Positions 56,176 to 64,000 of a stretch of DNA of 64,000 nt are shown here, piece after piece. Each line of letters opens with the position of its first letter. The first letter of the stretch is position 1. This DNA is from Streptomyces viridochromogenes DSM 40736 (GTDB taxonomy: Bacteria > Actinomycetota > Actinomycetes > Streptomycetales > Streptomycetaceae). Both the position numbers and the translations under genes were made by a program. The stretch spans positions 2,825,898-2,889,897 of the forward strand of contig NZ_GG657757.1 of the NCBI RefSeq assembly GCF_000158955.1. The letters run 5' to 3'. The notes beneath the pieces are model-generated. The model did no database searches. It worked only from the letters and a program-made list of their open reading frames with translations, and was not told where the DNA came from.

Positions 56176-57476
56176 TCCGGCTTCTCCTCCTCCGCGGGGT
56201 CCGCCGGGGGCACCGGCTCCGCGAGCACCGTCACGATCTTGTTGCGGCGGCCCGCCGCGGCCTCCGCGGTCAGCCGCAGTTCGCGGCCGTCGGGGAGGGC
56301 GACGACGGACGACGCCCCGGCGATGGGCACGCGGCCCAGCGCCTTCGCCAGCAGCCCGCCGACCGTCTCGACGTCCTCGTCGTCGAACTCCTCCAGGCCG
56401 TACAGCTCGCCCAGGTCGCCGATGTCGAGGCGGGCCGTGACCCGGTAGCGGTCCTTTCCGAGGTCCTCCACCGGCGGCAGTTCGCGGTCGTACTCGTCGG
56501 TGATCTCGCCGACGATCTCCTCGAGGATGTCCTCGATGGTGACGATGCCGGCGGTGCCGCCGTACTCGTCGATGACGACGGCGACGTGGTTGCGTTCCTT
56601 CTGCATCTCGCGCAGCAGGTCGCCGGCGTTCTTGGTGTCGGGCACGAAGAACGCCGGGCGCATGGCCGTGGACACCTGCTCGGACTCGGCCTCGCGGCTG
56701 ATGTGCGTCTTGCGGACCAGGTCCTTCAGATACACGATCCCGACGATGTCGTCCTCGCTCTCGCCGGTCACGGGGATGCGGGAGAAACCGGAGCGCAGGG
56801 CGAGGGTGAGGGCCTGGCGGATGGTCTTGAAGCGCTCGATGACGACCAGGTCCGTGCGCGGGACCATCACCTCCCGGACGAGGGTGTCGCCCAGTTCGAA
56901 GACCGAGTGCACCATGCGGCGCTCCTCGTCCTCGATGAGGGACTCCTTCTCGGCCAGGTCGACCAGCGCCCGCAGCTCCGCCTCGGAGGCGAACGGGCCG
57001 CGCCGGAAGCCCTTGCCGGGGGTGAGCGCGTTACCGATGAGGATCAGCAGCGACGGGATCGGGCCCATGACCCGGGCCAGCGGCACGAGGACGTACGCCG
57101 AGACCGTCGCCGTGTTCAGCGGGTGCTGGCGGCCGATGGTGCGCGGGGAGACCCCGACGGCGACGTAGGACACCAGGACCATGACCGCGATGGCGACCAG
57201 CAGCGCCTCGGTGGTGCCGTCGAACGTCTTCAGGCAGCCGTAGGTGATCAGCGCGGCTGCGGCCATCTCGCAGGCGACGCGGACCAGCAACGCCACGTTG
57301 AGGTAGCGGGTCGGGTCGGCGGCGACCTGGGCGAGCTTGGCGCTGCCGCGGCGGCCGGAGCGCACGGCCTCCTCGGCGCGGAAGCTGGAGACGCGTGCGA
57401 GGCCCGCCTCCGCACAGGCGGCGAGCCAGGCCACGACGACCAGGGCGATGGCACCCAGGGCGAGTTGTGGACTCAT
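56172..57476 (-). CDS. Hemolysin/CorC-family membrane protein (DUF21-CBS-CorC_HlyC)
   Basis: A 434-residue membrane protein. A DUF21 transmembrane domain (about residues 1-180) is followed by two CBS domains (about 200-330, with REVMVPRTDLVVIE) and a C-terminal CorC_HlyC domain. The family is linked to magnesium or cobalt export. The ATG at 57476 lies 9 bp after the ybeY stop and starts the first helix. Confidence 0.92.
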   Translation of the reverse strand: MSPQLALGAIALVVVAWLAACAEAGLARVSSFRAEEAVRSGRRGSAKLAQVAADPTRYLNVALLVRVACEMAAAALITYGCLKTFDGTTEALLVAIAVMVLVSYVAVGVSPRTIGRQHPLNTATVSAYVLVPLARVMGPIPSLLILIGNALTPGKGFRRGPFASEAELRALVDLAEKESLIEDEERRMVHSVFELGDTLVREVMVPRTDLVVIERFKTIRQALTLALRSGFSRIPVTGESEDDIVGIVYLKDLVRKTHISREAESEQVSTAMRPAFFVPDTKNAGDLLREMQKERNHVAVVIDEYGGTAGIVTIEDILEEIVGEITDEYDRELPPVEDLGKDRYRVTARLDIGDLGELYGLEEFDDEDVETVGGLLAKALGRVPIAGASSVVALPDGRELRLTAEAAAGRRNKIVTVLAEPVPPADPAEEEKPE

Positions 57477-57484
57477 CGGCGGCG

Positions 57485-57982
57485 CTACGAGACCGTCGGC
57501 GCCGGGGAGGGGCCGGTCAGGCCCCGCTCCGCACGCCAGCCGTCCACGATGGCCGCCTGGAGGCCGAACATCTCGGCCTTCTCGTCCGGCTCCTCGTGGT
57601 CGTAGCCCAGCAGGTGCAGCACGCCATGGACGGTGAGCAACTGGAGCTCCTCGTCCATGGAGTGCTGCGTCTCCGCTTCCTGACCCTGCTTCTGGGCGAC
57701 CTCGGGACACAGCACGATGTCGCCGAGCAGCCCCTGCGGCGGCTCGTCGTCGTCCTTGGACGGCGGCCGCAGCTCGTCCATCGGGAAGGACATGACATCC
57801 GTCGGGCCCGGCAGGTCCATCCACTGGATGTGGAGCTGCTCCATGGCGTCGGCGTCCACGACGATCACCGAGAGCTCGGAGAGCGGGTGGATGCGCATCC
57901 GCGCGAGTGCGTAGCGGGCGATGTCGAGGATCGCCTGCTCGTCGACCTCGGTGCCGGACTCGTTGTTGACGTCGATCGACAT
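57485..57982 (-). CDS. ybeY: Endoribonuclease YbeY
   Basis: A 165-residue zinc enzyme for 16S rRNA 3'-end processing and ribosome quality control. The zinc motif [11 protein letters not shown] (about residues 121-131) matches HGxLHLxGYDH exactly, and [10 protein letters not shown] (about 61-70) is the other conserved segment. It lies 14 bp after phoH in the conserved phoH-ybeY pair. Confidence 0.96.
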   Translation of the reverse strand: MSIDVNNESGTEVDEQAILDIARYALARMRIHPLSELSVIVVDADAMEQLHIQWMDLPGPTDVMSFPMDELRPPSKDDDEPPQGLLGDIVLCPEVAQKQGQEAETQHSMDEELQLLTVHGVLHLLGYDHEEPDEKAEMFGLQAAIVDGWRAERGLTGPSPAPTVS

Positions 57983-57996
57983 GGTGTTGTGCTTGT

Positions 57997-59064
<1,068 letters not shown>

Positions 59065-59228
59065 GGGCCGGCGCTTAAGGCCTGCGGATCCTCCTCTTCA
59101 CGGCCGCGTAGCTGAGGGCGGCCTCGCGGTTCCCAGGGTACGACGGGGGACTGACAACGCCGTAGGGGTTTTGGAGGAGTGATTCGCGTGGTGGGTGGGC
59201 ACAGGCCGGGGGTCAGGGGGCCGGAGGA

Positions 59229-59244
59229 CCCTGGCCTGCCAGGG
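59229..59244 (-). terminator. Short hairpin after the sugar kinase gene
   Basis: CCCTGGC-CT-GCCAGGG with 7-bp perfect arms, directly after the kinase stop on the minus strand, with flanking GA/GGTC pairing. The remaining 180 bp between phoH and the kinase gene show nothing else I can identify. Confidence 0.5.
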
Positions 59245-59246
59245 GG

Positions 59247-60380
59247 TCACGCCGAGCGCCGGAACCCGATCGTGGGAACCGCCCTCCGCAACGGCCAGGG
59301 CCTCACCAACTCCTCCGACACGAGCCCCGCGAGGAACCCGTACCTCCGCAACGCCGCCTGCGACTGCCCCTCCACCGACTGCACTCTGCGCCACCACGCC
59401 GCGATCTCCGACCACCCCGGCGCCGACAACGACCCCCCGAACTCCTGCACCGACAGCGCCGCCGTCAGACCGGCGAAGGCCAGCCGGTCCGCCAGCGGCC
59501 AGTCCGCCAGCGTCCCGGCCACGAACCCGGCGACGAACACGTCCCCGGCGCCCGTCGGGTCGAGCGCCTCGACCGCGATGGCCGGCACCTCGGCCGTCTC
59601 CCCCGTGCGCCGGTCCACCGCGTACGCTCCGTCCGCCCCGAGGGTCACCACGGCGACCGGCACGTACTCGGTCAGCGCGTGCGCGGCGGCCCGCGGGCAG
59701 TCCGCCCCCGTGTACCGCATGGCCTCCTCCGCGTTCGGCAGGAACGCCTCGCAGTGCCGCAGGTCGGGCAGGCCCGCCAGGTCCCACGCGCCGGTGTCGT
59801 CCCAGCCGACGTCGCCGAAGACACGGGTGCCCTTGCCCGCCGCCTGGGCGATCCAGGGCGCGCTGACGCCGGGCGCGAGGGAGGCGACGGCGGCACGGGC
59901 GCGGGGCGGGCACTCGGGGGCCGGTTCCTCCGGGGGCGGCTCGTGGCCGTGCGAGACCATCGTGCGCTCCCCCTCGTACGCCATGGAGACGGTCACCGGG
60001 GAGTGCCAGCCGGGCACCGTGCGCGACAGGGAGAGGTCGATGCCCTCGCCGTGCTCCAGGGCGTCCCAGCAGTAGTCGCCGTAGTGGTCGTCGCCGAAGG
60101 CCGCCGCGAGGGACGTGCGCAGGCCGAGGCGGGCCAGCGCGGTCGCCATGTTGGCGACGCCGCCGGGACTCGACCCCATCCCGCGGGCCCAGGACTCGGT
60201 CCCGCGCACCGGGGCGGAGTCGAGCCCGGTGAAGATGATGTCGAGGAAGACGGTGCCGGTGAGATAGACGTCCCAGGGCGGGTCGTCCGGGGCTCGCAGC
60301 GCTGCGAGGGGATCGACCTGCGACGGGCGGTGCGATCCCTTTCTCGGGCCCTTTCCGGCCGGGGCGGTGGACGCGGTCAC
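59247..60380 (-). CDS. PfkB-family carbohydrate kinase
   Basis: A 377-residue ribokinase-fold kinase. GSSPGGVANMATALARLGL (about residues 68-86) is the PfkB signature 1, and ALDPTGAGDVFVAGFVAG (about 266-283) is signature 2 with the catalytic Asp and anion hole. The sugar substrate is not readable. It lies 84 bp downstream of gudD on the same strand and might phosphorylate a sugar or sugar acid from the same diet, such as 2-keto-3-deoxygluconate. The C-terminus is longer than in most relatives. Confidence 0.85.
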   Translation of the reverse strand: MTASTAPAGKGPRKGSHRPSQVDPLAALRAPDDPPWDVYLTGTVFLDIIFTGLDSAPVRGTESWARGMGSSPGGVANMATALARLGLRTSLAAAFGDDHYGDYCWDALEHGEGIDLSLSRTVPGWHSPVTVSMAYEGERTMVSHGHEPPPEEPAPECPPRARAAVASLAPGVSAPWIAQAAGKGTRVFGDVGWDDTGAWDLAGLPDLRHCEAFLPNAEEAMRYTGADCPRAAAHALTEYVPVAVVTLGADGAYAVDRRTGETAEVPAIAVEALDPTGAGDVFVAGFVAGTLADWPLADRLAFAGLTAALSVQEFGGSLSAPGWSEIAAWWRRVQSVEGQSQAALRRYGFLAGLVSEELVRPWPLRRAVPTIGFRRSA

Positions 60381-60463
60381 GATGCGCTCCCTGACGTGGT
60401 GCGGATCAGCCCAGTCTGCACCACACCACCGACAACGTGACGCCGGTCACGCATGCACCGGCG

Positions 60464-61753
60464 TCACCAGCGCGGCATCGAGGGCGTCACCCACTCGGGA
60501 TCGGCGACCCGCATCGCCGCCGCGTCGTCGCGGTCCCGCAGCGCACCGTCGTCGTCCAGCCACCGTTGGTGCAGCTCGGCCAGCCGGTCGCGGTCGAGCT
60601 CCACACCGAGCCCGGGCGCGTCGGACACGATCACCTTGCCGCCCTCGAAGGTGAGCCGTTCGGTGAGCACGTCCTCCGACTGCCAGGGGTAGTGGGAGTC
60701 GCAGGCGTGGTGCAGGTCCGGGACGGTGGCCGCCACGTGGGTCATCGCGGCGAGCGAGATGCCCAGGTGGGTGTTGGAGTGCATCGACACACCGACGCCG
60801 AAGGTGCGGCAGACGGCGGCGAGCTGCTGGGTGTTGCGCAGCCCGCCCCAGTAGTGGTGGTCGGAGAGCACGACCTGGACGGCGTTCCTGGTGAACGCCT
60901 CCTTGATCTCGGCGAAGGTCGTCACGCACATGTTGGTCGCCAGCGGGACCCCGGTCCGCTCGGCGACCTCGGCCATGCCGGGGGTGCCGAGGGTCGGGTC
61001 CTCCAGGTACTCCAGGACGTCCCCGAGCTCCCGCGCCACCTTCAGCGAGGTCTCCACGGACCAGGCGCCGTTGGGGTCCAGCCGCAGCGGACGCCCCGGG
61101 AACGCCTCGGCCAGCGCCTTGATCGCCGCGATCTCCTCCTCGGGCGGGAAGACACCGCCCTTGAGCTTGAAGGACGTGAACCCGTACCGCTCGGTGAACC
61201 GCCGGGCCTGTTCCACCACCCCGGCCGGGTCGACGGCGGCCCCCCAGTCGTCCTTCTCGCAGGCGACGCCCTCCGGGTGGTCGGCCCACTTGTAGAACAG
61301 GTACGCGCTGTACTCGACGGCGTCGCGCACCTTGCCGCCGAGCAGCGCGTGCACGGGCAGTCCGAGGGCCTTGCCGAGGGCGTCGAGGCAGGCGACCTCG
61401 AAGCCGGAGACGACGGACAGCCGCAGCTTGTCGGCGGTCTGGACCCCGCGCAGCCCGCCGACGTCGACGGCGTTCTCGACCCGGGAGGCGTCCACCGCGA
61501 CCTGGTCCGCGACCGTGAACAGCCCGCCCAGGTCGCTGACCCGCCGTCCCTTCAGCCGCTCGGCGAAGGGCCGGGCCAGCTCCAGGTACTTGGTGTCGCC
61601 GTAGGTCTCCCCCACGCCCGTGACCCCGTCCGCGGTGACGACCTCGACGATCAGCCGGGGCGTGTACGGCTGGTGCACGCCCTGGGTGTTCAGCAGCGGC
61701 GGGTCGGCGACCAGGATCGGCGTCAGCCGGACGTCGGTGACGGTGAGGTTCAC
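60464..61753 (-). CDS. gudD: Glucarate dehydratase
   Basis: A 429-residue enolase-superfamily enzyme that converts D-glucarate to 5-keto-4-deoxyglucarate. The N-terminal lid has VTGVGETYGDTKYL, and the barrel shows LRLDPNGAWS (metal Asp), YLEDPTLGTPGM (metal Glu) and GVSMHSNTHLGISL (catalytic His region). The GTG at 61753 overlaps the kdgD stop. Together the two enzymes cover the first two steps of glucarate breakdown. Confidence 0.92.
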   Translation of the reverse strand: MNLTVTDVRLTPILVADPPLLNTQGVHQPYTPRLIVEVVTADGVTGVGETYGDTKYLELARPFAERLKGRRVSDLGGLFTVADQVAVDASRVENAVDVGGLRGVQTADKLRLSVVSGFEVACLDALGKALGLPVHALLGGKVRDAVEYSAYLFYKWADHPEGVACEKDDWGAAVDPAGVVEQARRFTERYGFTSFKLKGGVFPPEEEIAAIKALAEAFPGRPLRLDPNGAWSVETSLKVARELGDVLEYLEDPTLGTPGMAEVAERTGVPLATNMCVTTFAEIKEAFTRNAVQVVLSDHHYWGGLRNTQQLAAVCRTFGVGVSMHSNTHLGISLAAMTHVAATVPDLHHACDSHYPWQSEDVLTERLTFEGGKVIVSDAPGLGVELDRDRLAELHQRWLDDDGALRDRDDAAAMRVADPEWVTPSMPRW

Positions 61754-62697
61754 AGGGCTGCTCCTACGAGGTCGAGTCCGGCGGTGAGGAGGGCGGTGAG
61801 GGCGGCCAGGTCGGCGGGCGAGGGGTCGGTGAGCGGGGCGCGTACCGGTCCGACCCGGTGGCCGCGCAGCCGGGCCGCCGCCTTCACCAGCGACACGGCG
61901 TACCCGGGGACGCGGTCGCGCAGTTCGACGAGCGGGACGTAGAAGCCGCGCAGCAGTGTGTCGACGGTGCCGTGGTCGTCGTCGCGCAGGGCGGCGAAGA
62001 AGGCGTCGGCGATCTCGGGGGCGAAGGCGTGCACGGCGGAGGAGTAGGCGGGGACGCCGACGGTGGCGTAGGCGCGGGCCTGGATCTCGGCGGTGGCGGC
62101 GCCGTTGAAGAACAGGAAGTCCTCGGGCGCGGCGAGCGTGAGGCGCTGAAGGCGGTCGAGGTCGCTGTGGCCGTCCTTGAGGCCGATGACGCCGGGCAGG
62201 GCGGCGATGCGCACGAGCGAGGCGGCGGTGAAGGCGACCTGGCCGCGCTGGTAGGCGATCAGGGGCAGCCGGGTGCGGGCGGCGATCTGCTCCAGCTGGG
62301 CGACCAGCCCGTCCTGCGGGGCGGCGACGAGGTAGTGGGGCAGCACGAGGAGCGCGTCGGCTCCGGCGTCCTCGGCGATGCGCGCGAACCGGGCGGCCTG
62401 CGCCCAGCCGTATCCGATCCCGGCCACGACCGGTACGCGGCCCGCGGCCTCCTCGACGGCGACGGTGACGACCTGCCGGTACTCGTCCTCGTCGAGCGAG
62501 AAGAACTCGCCGGTGCCGCAGGCCGGGAAGACCGCGCCGGGCGAGGCGGCGAGCCGGTCCGCGACGTAGGCGCGGAAGCCGTCCGGGTCGAGGGTGCCGT
62601 CGTCGCGGAAGCTGGTCAGCGGGAACGACAGCACGCCGCCGGCCATGCCCTCCCGCAGCCGGTGCGCGACCGCACCCGGTCCAGCGCTCACGGTCAT
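61750..62697 (-). CDS. kdgD: 5-dehydro-4-deoxyglucarate dehydratase
   Basis: A 315-residue DapA-family lyase that makes 2,5-dioxopentanoate with loss of water and CO2. GVLSFPLTSFRDDGTLD starts the barrel, FPACGTGEFFSL (about 58-69) is the pyruvate-binding loop, AYQRGQVAFT holds the active-site Tyr, and VIGLKDGHSDLDRL (about 171-184) the Schiff-base Lys. It overlaps gudD. It is divergent from the IclR regulator. Confidence 0.92.
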   Translation of the reverse strand: MTVSAGPGAVAHRLREGMAGGVLSFPLTSFRDDGTLDPDGFRAYVADRLAASPGAVFPACGTGEFFSLDEDEYRQVVTVAVEEAAGRVPVVAGIGYGWAQAARFARIAEDAGADALLVLPHYLVAAPQDGLVAQLEQIAARTRLPLIAYQRGQVAFTAASLVRIAALPGVIGLKDGHSDLDRLQRLTLAAPEDFLFFNGAATAEIQARAYATVGVPAYSSAVHAFAPEIADAFFAALRDDDHGTVDTLLRGFYVPLVELRDRVPGYAVSLVKAAARLRGHRVGPVRAPLTDPSPADLAALTALLTAGLDLVGAAL

Positions 62698-62716
62698 CTC
62701 CCGCTCATCTCCTCAT

Positions 62717-62731
62717 GTAGACGCCATCTAC
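62717..62731. promoter_or_regulatory. Probable IclR operator
   Basis: GTAGA-CGCCA-TCTAC, perfect 5-bp arms, extended imperfectly by CAT and TATG outside. It lies in the 99-bp divergent gap between kdgD and the IclR gene, 20 bp before the kdgD start, in an A+T-richer stretch. Confidence 0.55.
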
Positions 62732-62796
62732 GTATGAGAATGCTGCTTGGATACGCGAACGTCAACCGTCCGCGGCGGCCGGATTACCATCGGCGC

Positions 62797-63579
62797 ATGT
62801 CAGACACAGGGGGCGTTCGCGAGGTGAAGTCCGCGGCCCGCACGGTCGAGCTGCTGGAACTCCTGGCGGCGCGCGGGGACCGCCCCGCGCGGCTGCAGGA
62901 GCTCGCCGACGAACTCGGCGTGCCGCGCAGCTCGATGTACGCGCTGCTCCAGACTCTCGTCTCGCGCGGCTGGGTCCGCACCGACATCACCGGCTCCCTG
63001 TACGGCATCGGCATCCACGCCCTGCTCACCGGCACGAGCTACCTGGACTCCGACCCGCGGGTCCGGGCCGTGCGGCCGTATCTCGACGAGGCGTCCGAGG
63101 CGCTCGGCGAGACGATTCACATGGGCCGGCTGGACGGCAGGGACGTGGCCTATCTGGCGACGCGGGAGTCGCACGAGTACCTGCGCACGATCAGCCGGGT
63201 GGGCCGGCGGCTGCCCGCGCACGCCGGAGCCCTGGGCAAGGCCCTGCTGGCGGAGCGCCCGGACGAGGAGCTGCCCGAGGGGCCGTACGCGGCGCTGACC
63301 CCGAACTCGCACACGAGCCGGCAGTCCCTGGCGGCCGACCTCGCCGGCGTCCGGGCCCGCGGCCACTCCGTGGACCGGGAGGAGGGCGTGACGGGCATCG
63401 TCGGCTTCGGGTTCGCCCTGCGCTACGACACCCCGGCACAGGACGCGATCAGCTGCTCGGTGCCGGTGGCCCGGCTCACGCCGGAGCACGAGGAGCGGAT
63501 CATCGCCGTGATGCGGGAGGTCCGGGCGAAGGCCGAGGCGACGGTCCCGGCGGGCGGCGGAACGGTGCACTGGCGGTAG
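62797..63579 (+). CDS. IclR-family regulator
   Basis: A 260-residue regulator. The winged helix (RLQELADELGVPRSSMYALL, about residues 31-50) precedes an IclR ligand domain (GETIHMGRLDGRDVAYLATR, about 105-124). In this position it most likely represses kdgD-gudD until glucarate or a derivative binds. Start ATG at 62797. Confidence 0.92.
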   Translation: MSDTGGVREVKSAARTVELLELLAARGDRPARLQELADELGVPRSSMYALLQTLVSRGWVRTDITGSLYGIGIHALLTGTSYLDSDPRVRAVRPYLDEASEALGETIHMGRLDGRDVAYLATRESHEYLRTISRVGRRLPAHAGALGKALLAERPDEELPEGPYAALTPNSHTSRQSLAADLAGVRARGHSVDREEGVTGIVGFGFALRYDTPAQDAISCSVPVARLTPEHEERIIAVMREVRAKAEATVPAGGGTVHWR

Positions 63580-63782
63580 CGGGAGAGGCCTGAAACACCG
63601 CTCGAAAGGCCCGCGTTTACCCGGGGTTCAGCACCCCAAACGCAACGTGCTTCACATCACACTCCCTGGGTTCTCGTCCCCGACTACTTGCTTGATACAA
63701 ATTGTTTGCGCGTTCCTGTCCGTCGACGGTCGTCGCCCCCTCCCCCTTTCTTCCGCTCCTTTCGCATGCCCTGGGAACGCCC
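63580..63782. other. Intergenic region with A+T-rich promoter-like core
   Basis: About 200 bp without a gene. ACAAATTGT (4-1-4 palindrome, about 63696-63704) sits in the A+T-richest part and may mark the promoter or operator of the following MFS gene. A pyrimidine-rich run follows. Nothing else is recognisable. Confidence 0.4.
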
Positions 63783-64000
63783 GTGTTCGCCCCCCGCACC
63801 ACCCCCTGGCCCCTCGTCGCCCTTTTCACGGCCGGGTACCTCGCTCCGTATCTGCTGCCGACCACCGTCGGCCGACTCGATTCGGGCCTTCCGCTCTCCA
63901 CCACTCAGGCCGGTGCCGTCGGCAGTGCGCTGCTGCTGAGTTCGGCGACCGCCGGATTCGTCCTGGCCTCGCGCGTCGAACGGGTCGGGGCCCGCACCCT
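63783..64000 (+). CDS. MFS transporter, N-terminal fragment (cut by window end)
   Basis: Seventy-two codons are visible. The GTG at 63783 begins MFAPRTTPWPLVALFTAGYL; two hydrophobic helices (about 8-25 and 45-62) surround LDSGLPLSTTQAGAVGS, as in MFS proteins of the arabinose-efflux type. GGGAA lies 7 bp upstream. The rest lies outside the window. Import of sugar acids would fit the glucarate genes next door, but nothing here shows it. Confidence 0.6.
   Translation, partial: MFAPRTTPWPLVALFTAGYLAPYLLPTTVGRLDSGLPLSTTQAGAVGSALLLSSATAGFVLASRVERVGART

Overview
High-G+C actinobacterial chromosome, almost certainly a Streptomyces. The evidence is very strong GC3 bias, GTG starts, ATGA/GTGA overlaps, a WhiJ/AbaA-type regulator trio, and the gene order glyS, znuACB-zur, uppS, recO ... 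leuA, M4 protease ... era ... ybeY, phoH, which matches my memory of the Streptomyces coelicolor SCO25xx region. No tRNA, rRNA, CRISPR array or intact insertion sequence was seen.

Left part (1-25 kb): two carbohydrate-active enzymes; a sulfatase-fold polyol-phosphate transferase with a long Pro/Glu repeat tail; dusB; two drug-type MFS exporters with divergent regulators; an AKR-tetR operon with a clear palindromic operator; a LysE exporter; glyS; a zinc uptake operon (znuA, znuC, znuB, zur) whose promoter carries a Zur box over an apparently leaderless start; uppS; recO; and a secreted peptidase. Two decayed genes lie here: a DUF1275-like remnant and a frameshifted small gene.

Middle part (25-46 kb): a probable sialic acid utilisation locus (FCD-GntR repressor, Tat lipoprotein binding protein, permease, permease-ATPase fusion, ATPase, NAL/DapA-family lyase, facing a secreted sialidase); an mmpL-histidine kinase-response regulator operon with a perfect operator palindrome; a TerB-like protein; leuA with a four-leucine leader peptide; a cytoplasmic M4 protease next to its emfourin-type inhibitor; a GH1 glucosidase; and a DUF397/XRE/HATPase trio.

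The most interesting stretch is 46.9-55.8 kb. A complete five-gene lasso peptide cluster (precursor, asparagine-synthetase-like cyclase, PqqD-like RRE protein, B2 peptidase, ABC exporter) abuts era. On the other side of era, a 173-bp imperfect-palindrome (MITE-like) element sits just before an amtB-glnK pair that lacks glnD, followed by a small secreted protein and repeats. These genes appear inserted into the otherwise conserved phoH-ybeY-corC-mmcQ-(deaminase-like)-era row, so era looks like the centre of an integration hot spot. The right end holds D-glucarate catabolism (kdgD, gudD, a PfkB kinase), its divergent IclR regulator, and the start of an MFS gene cut by the window edge.
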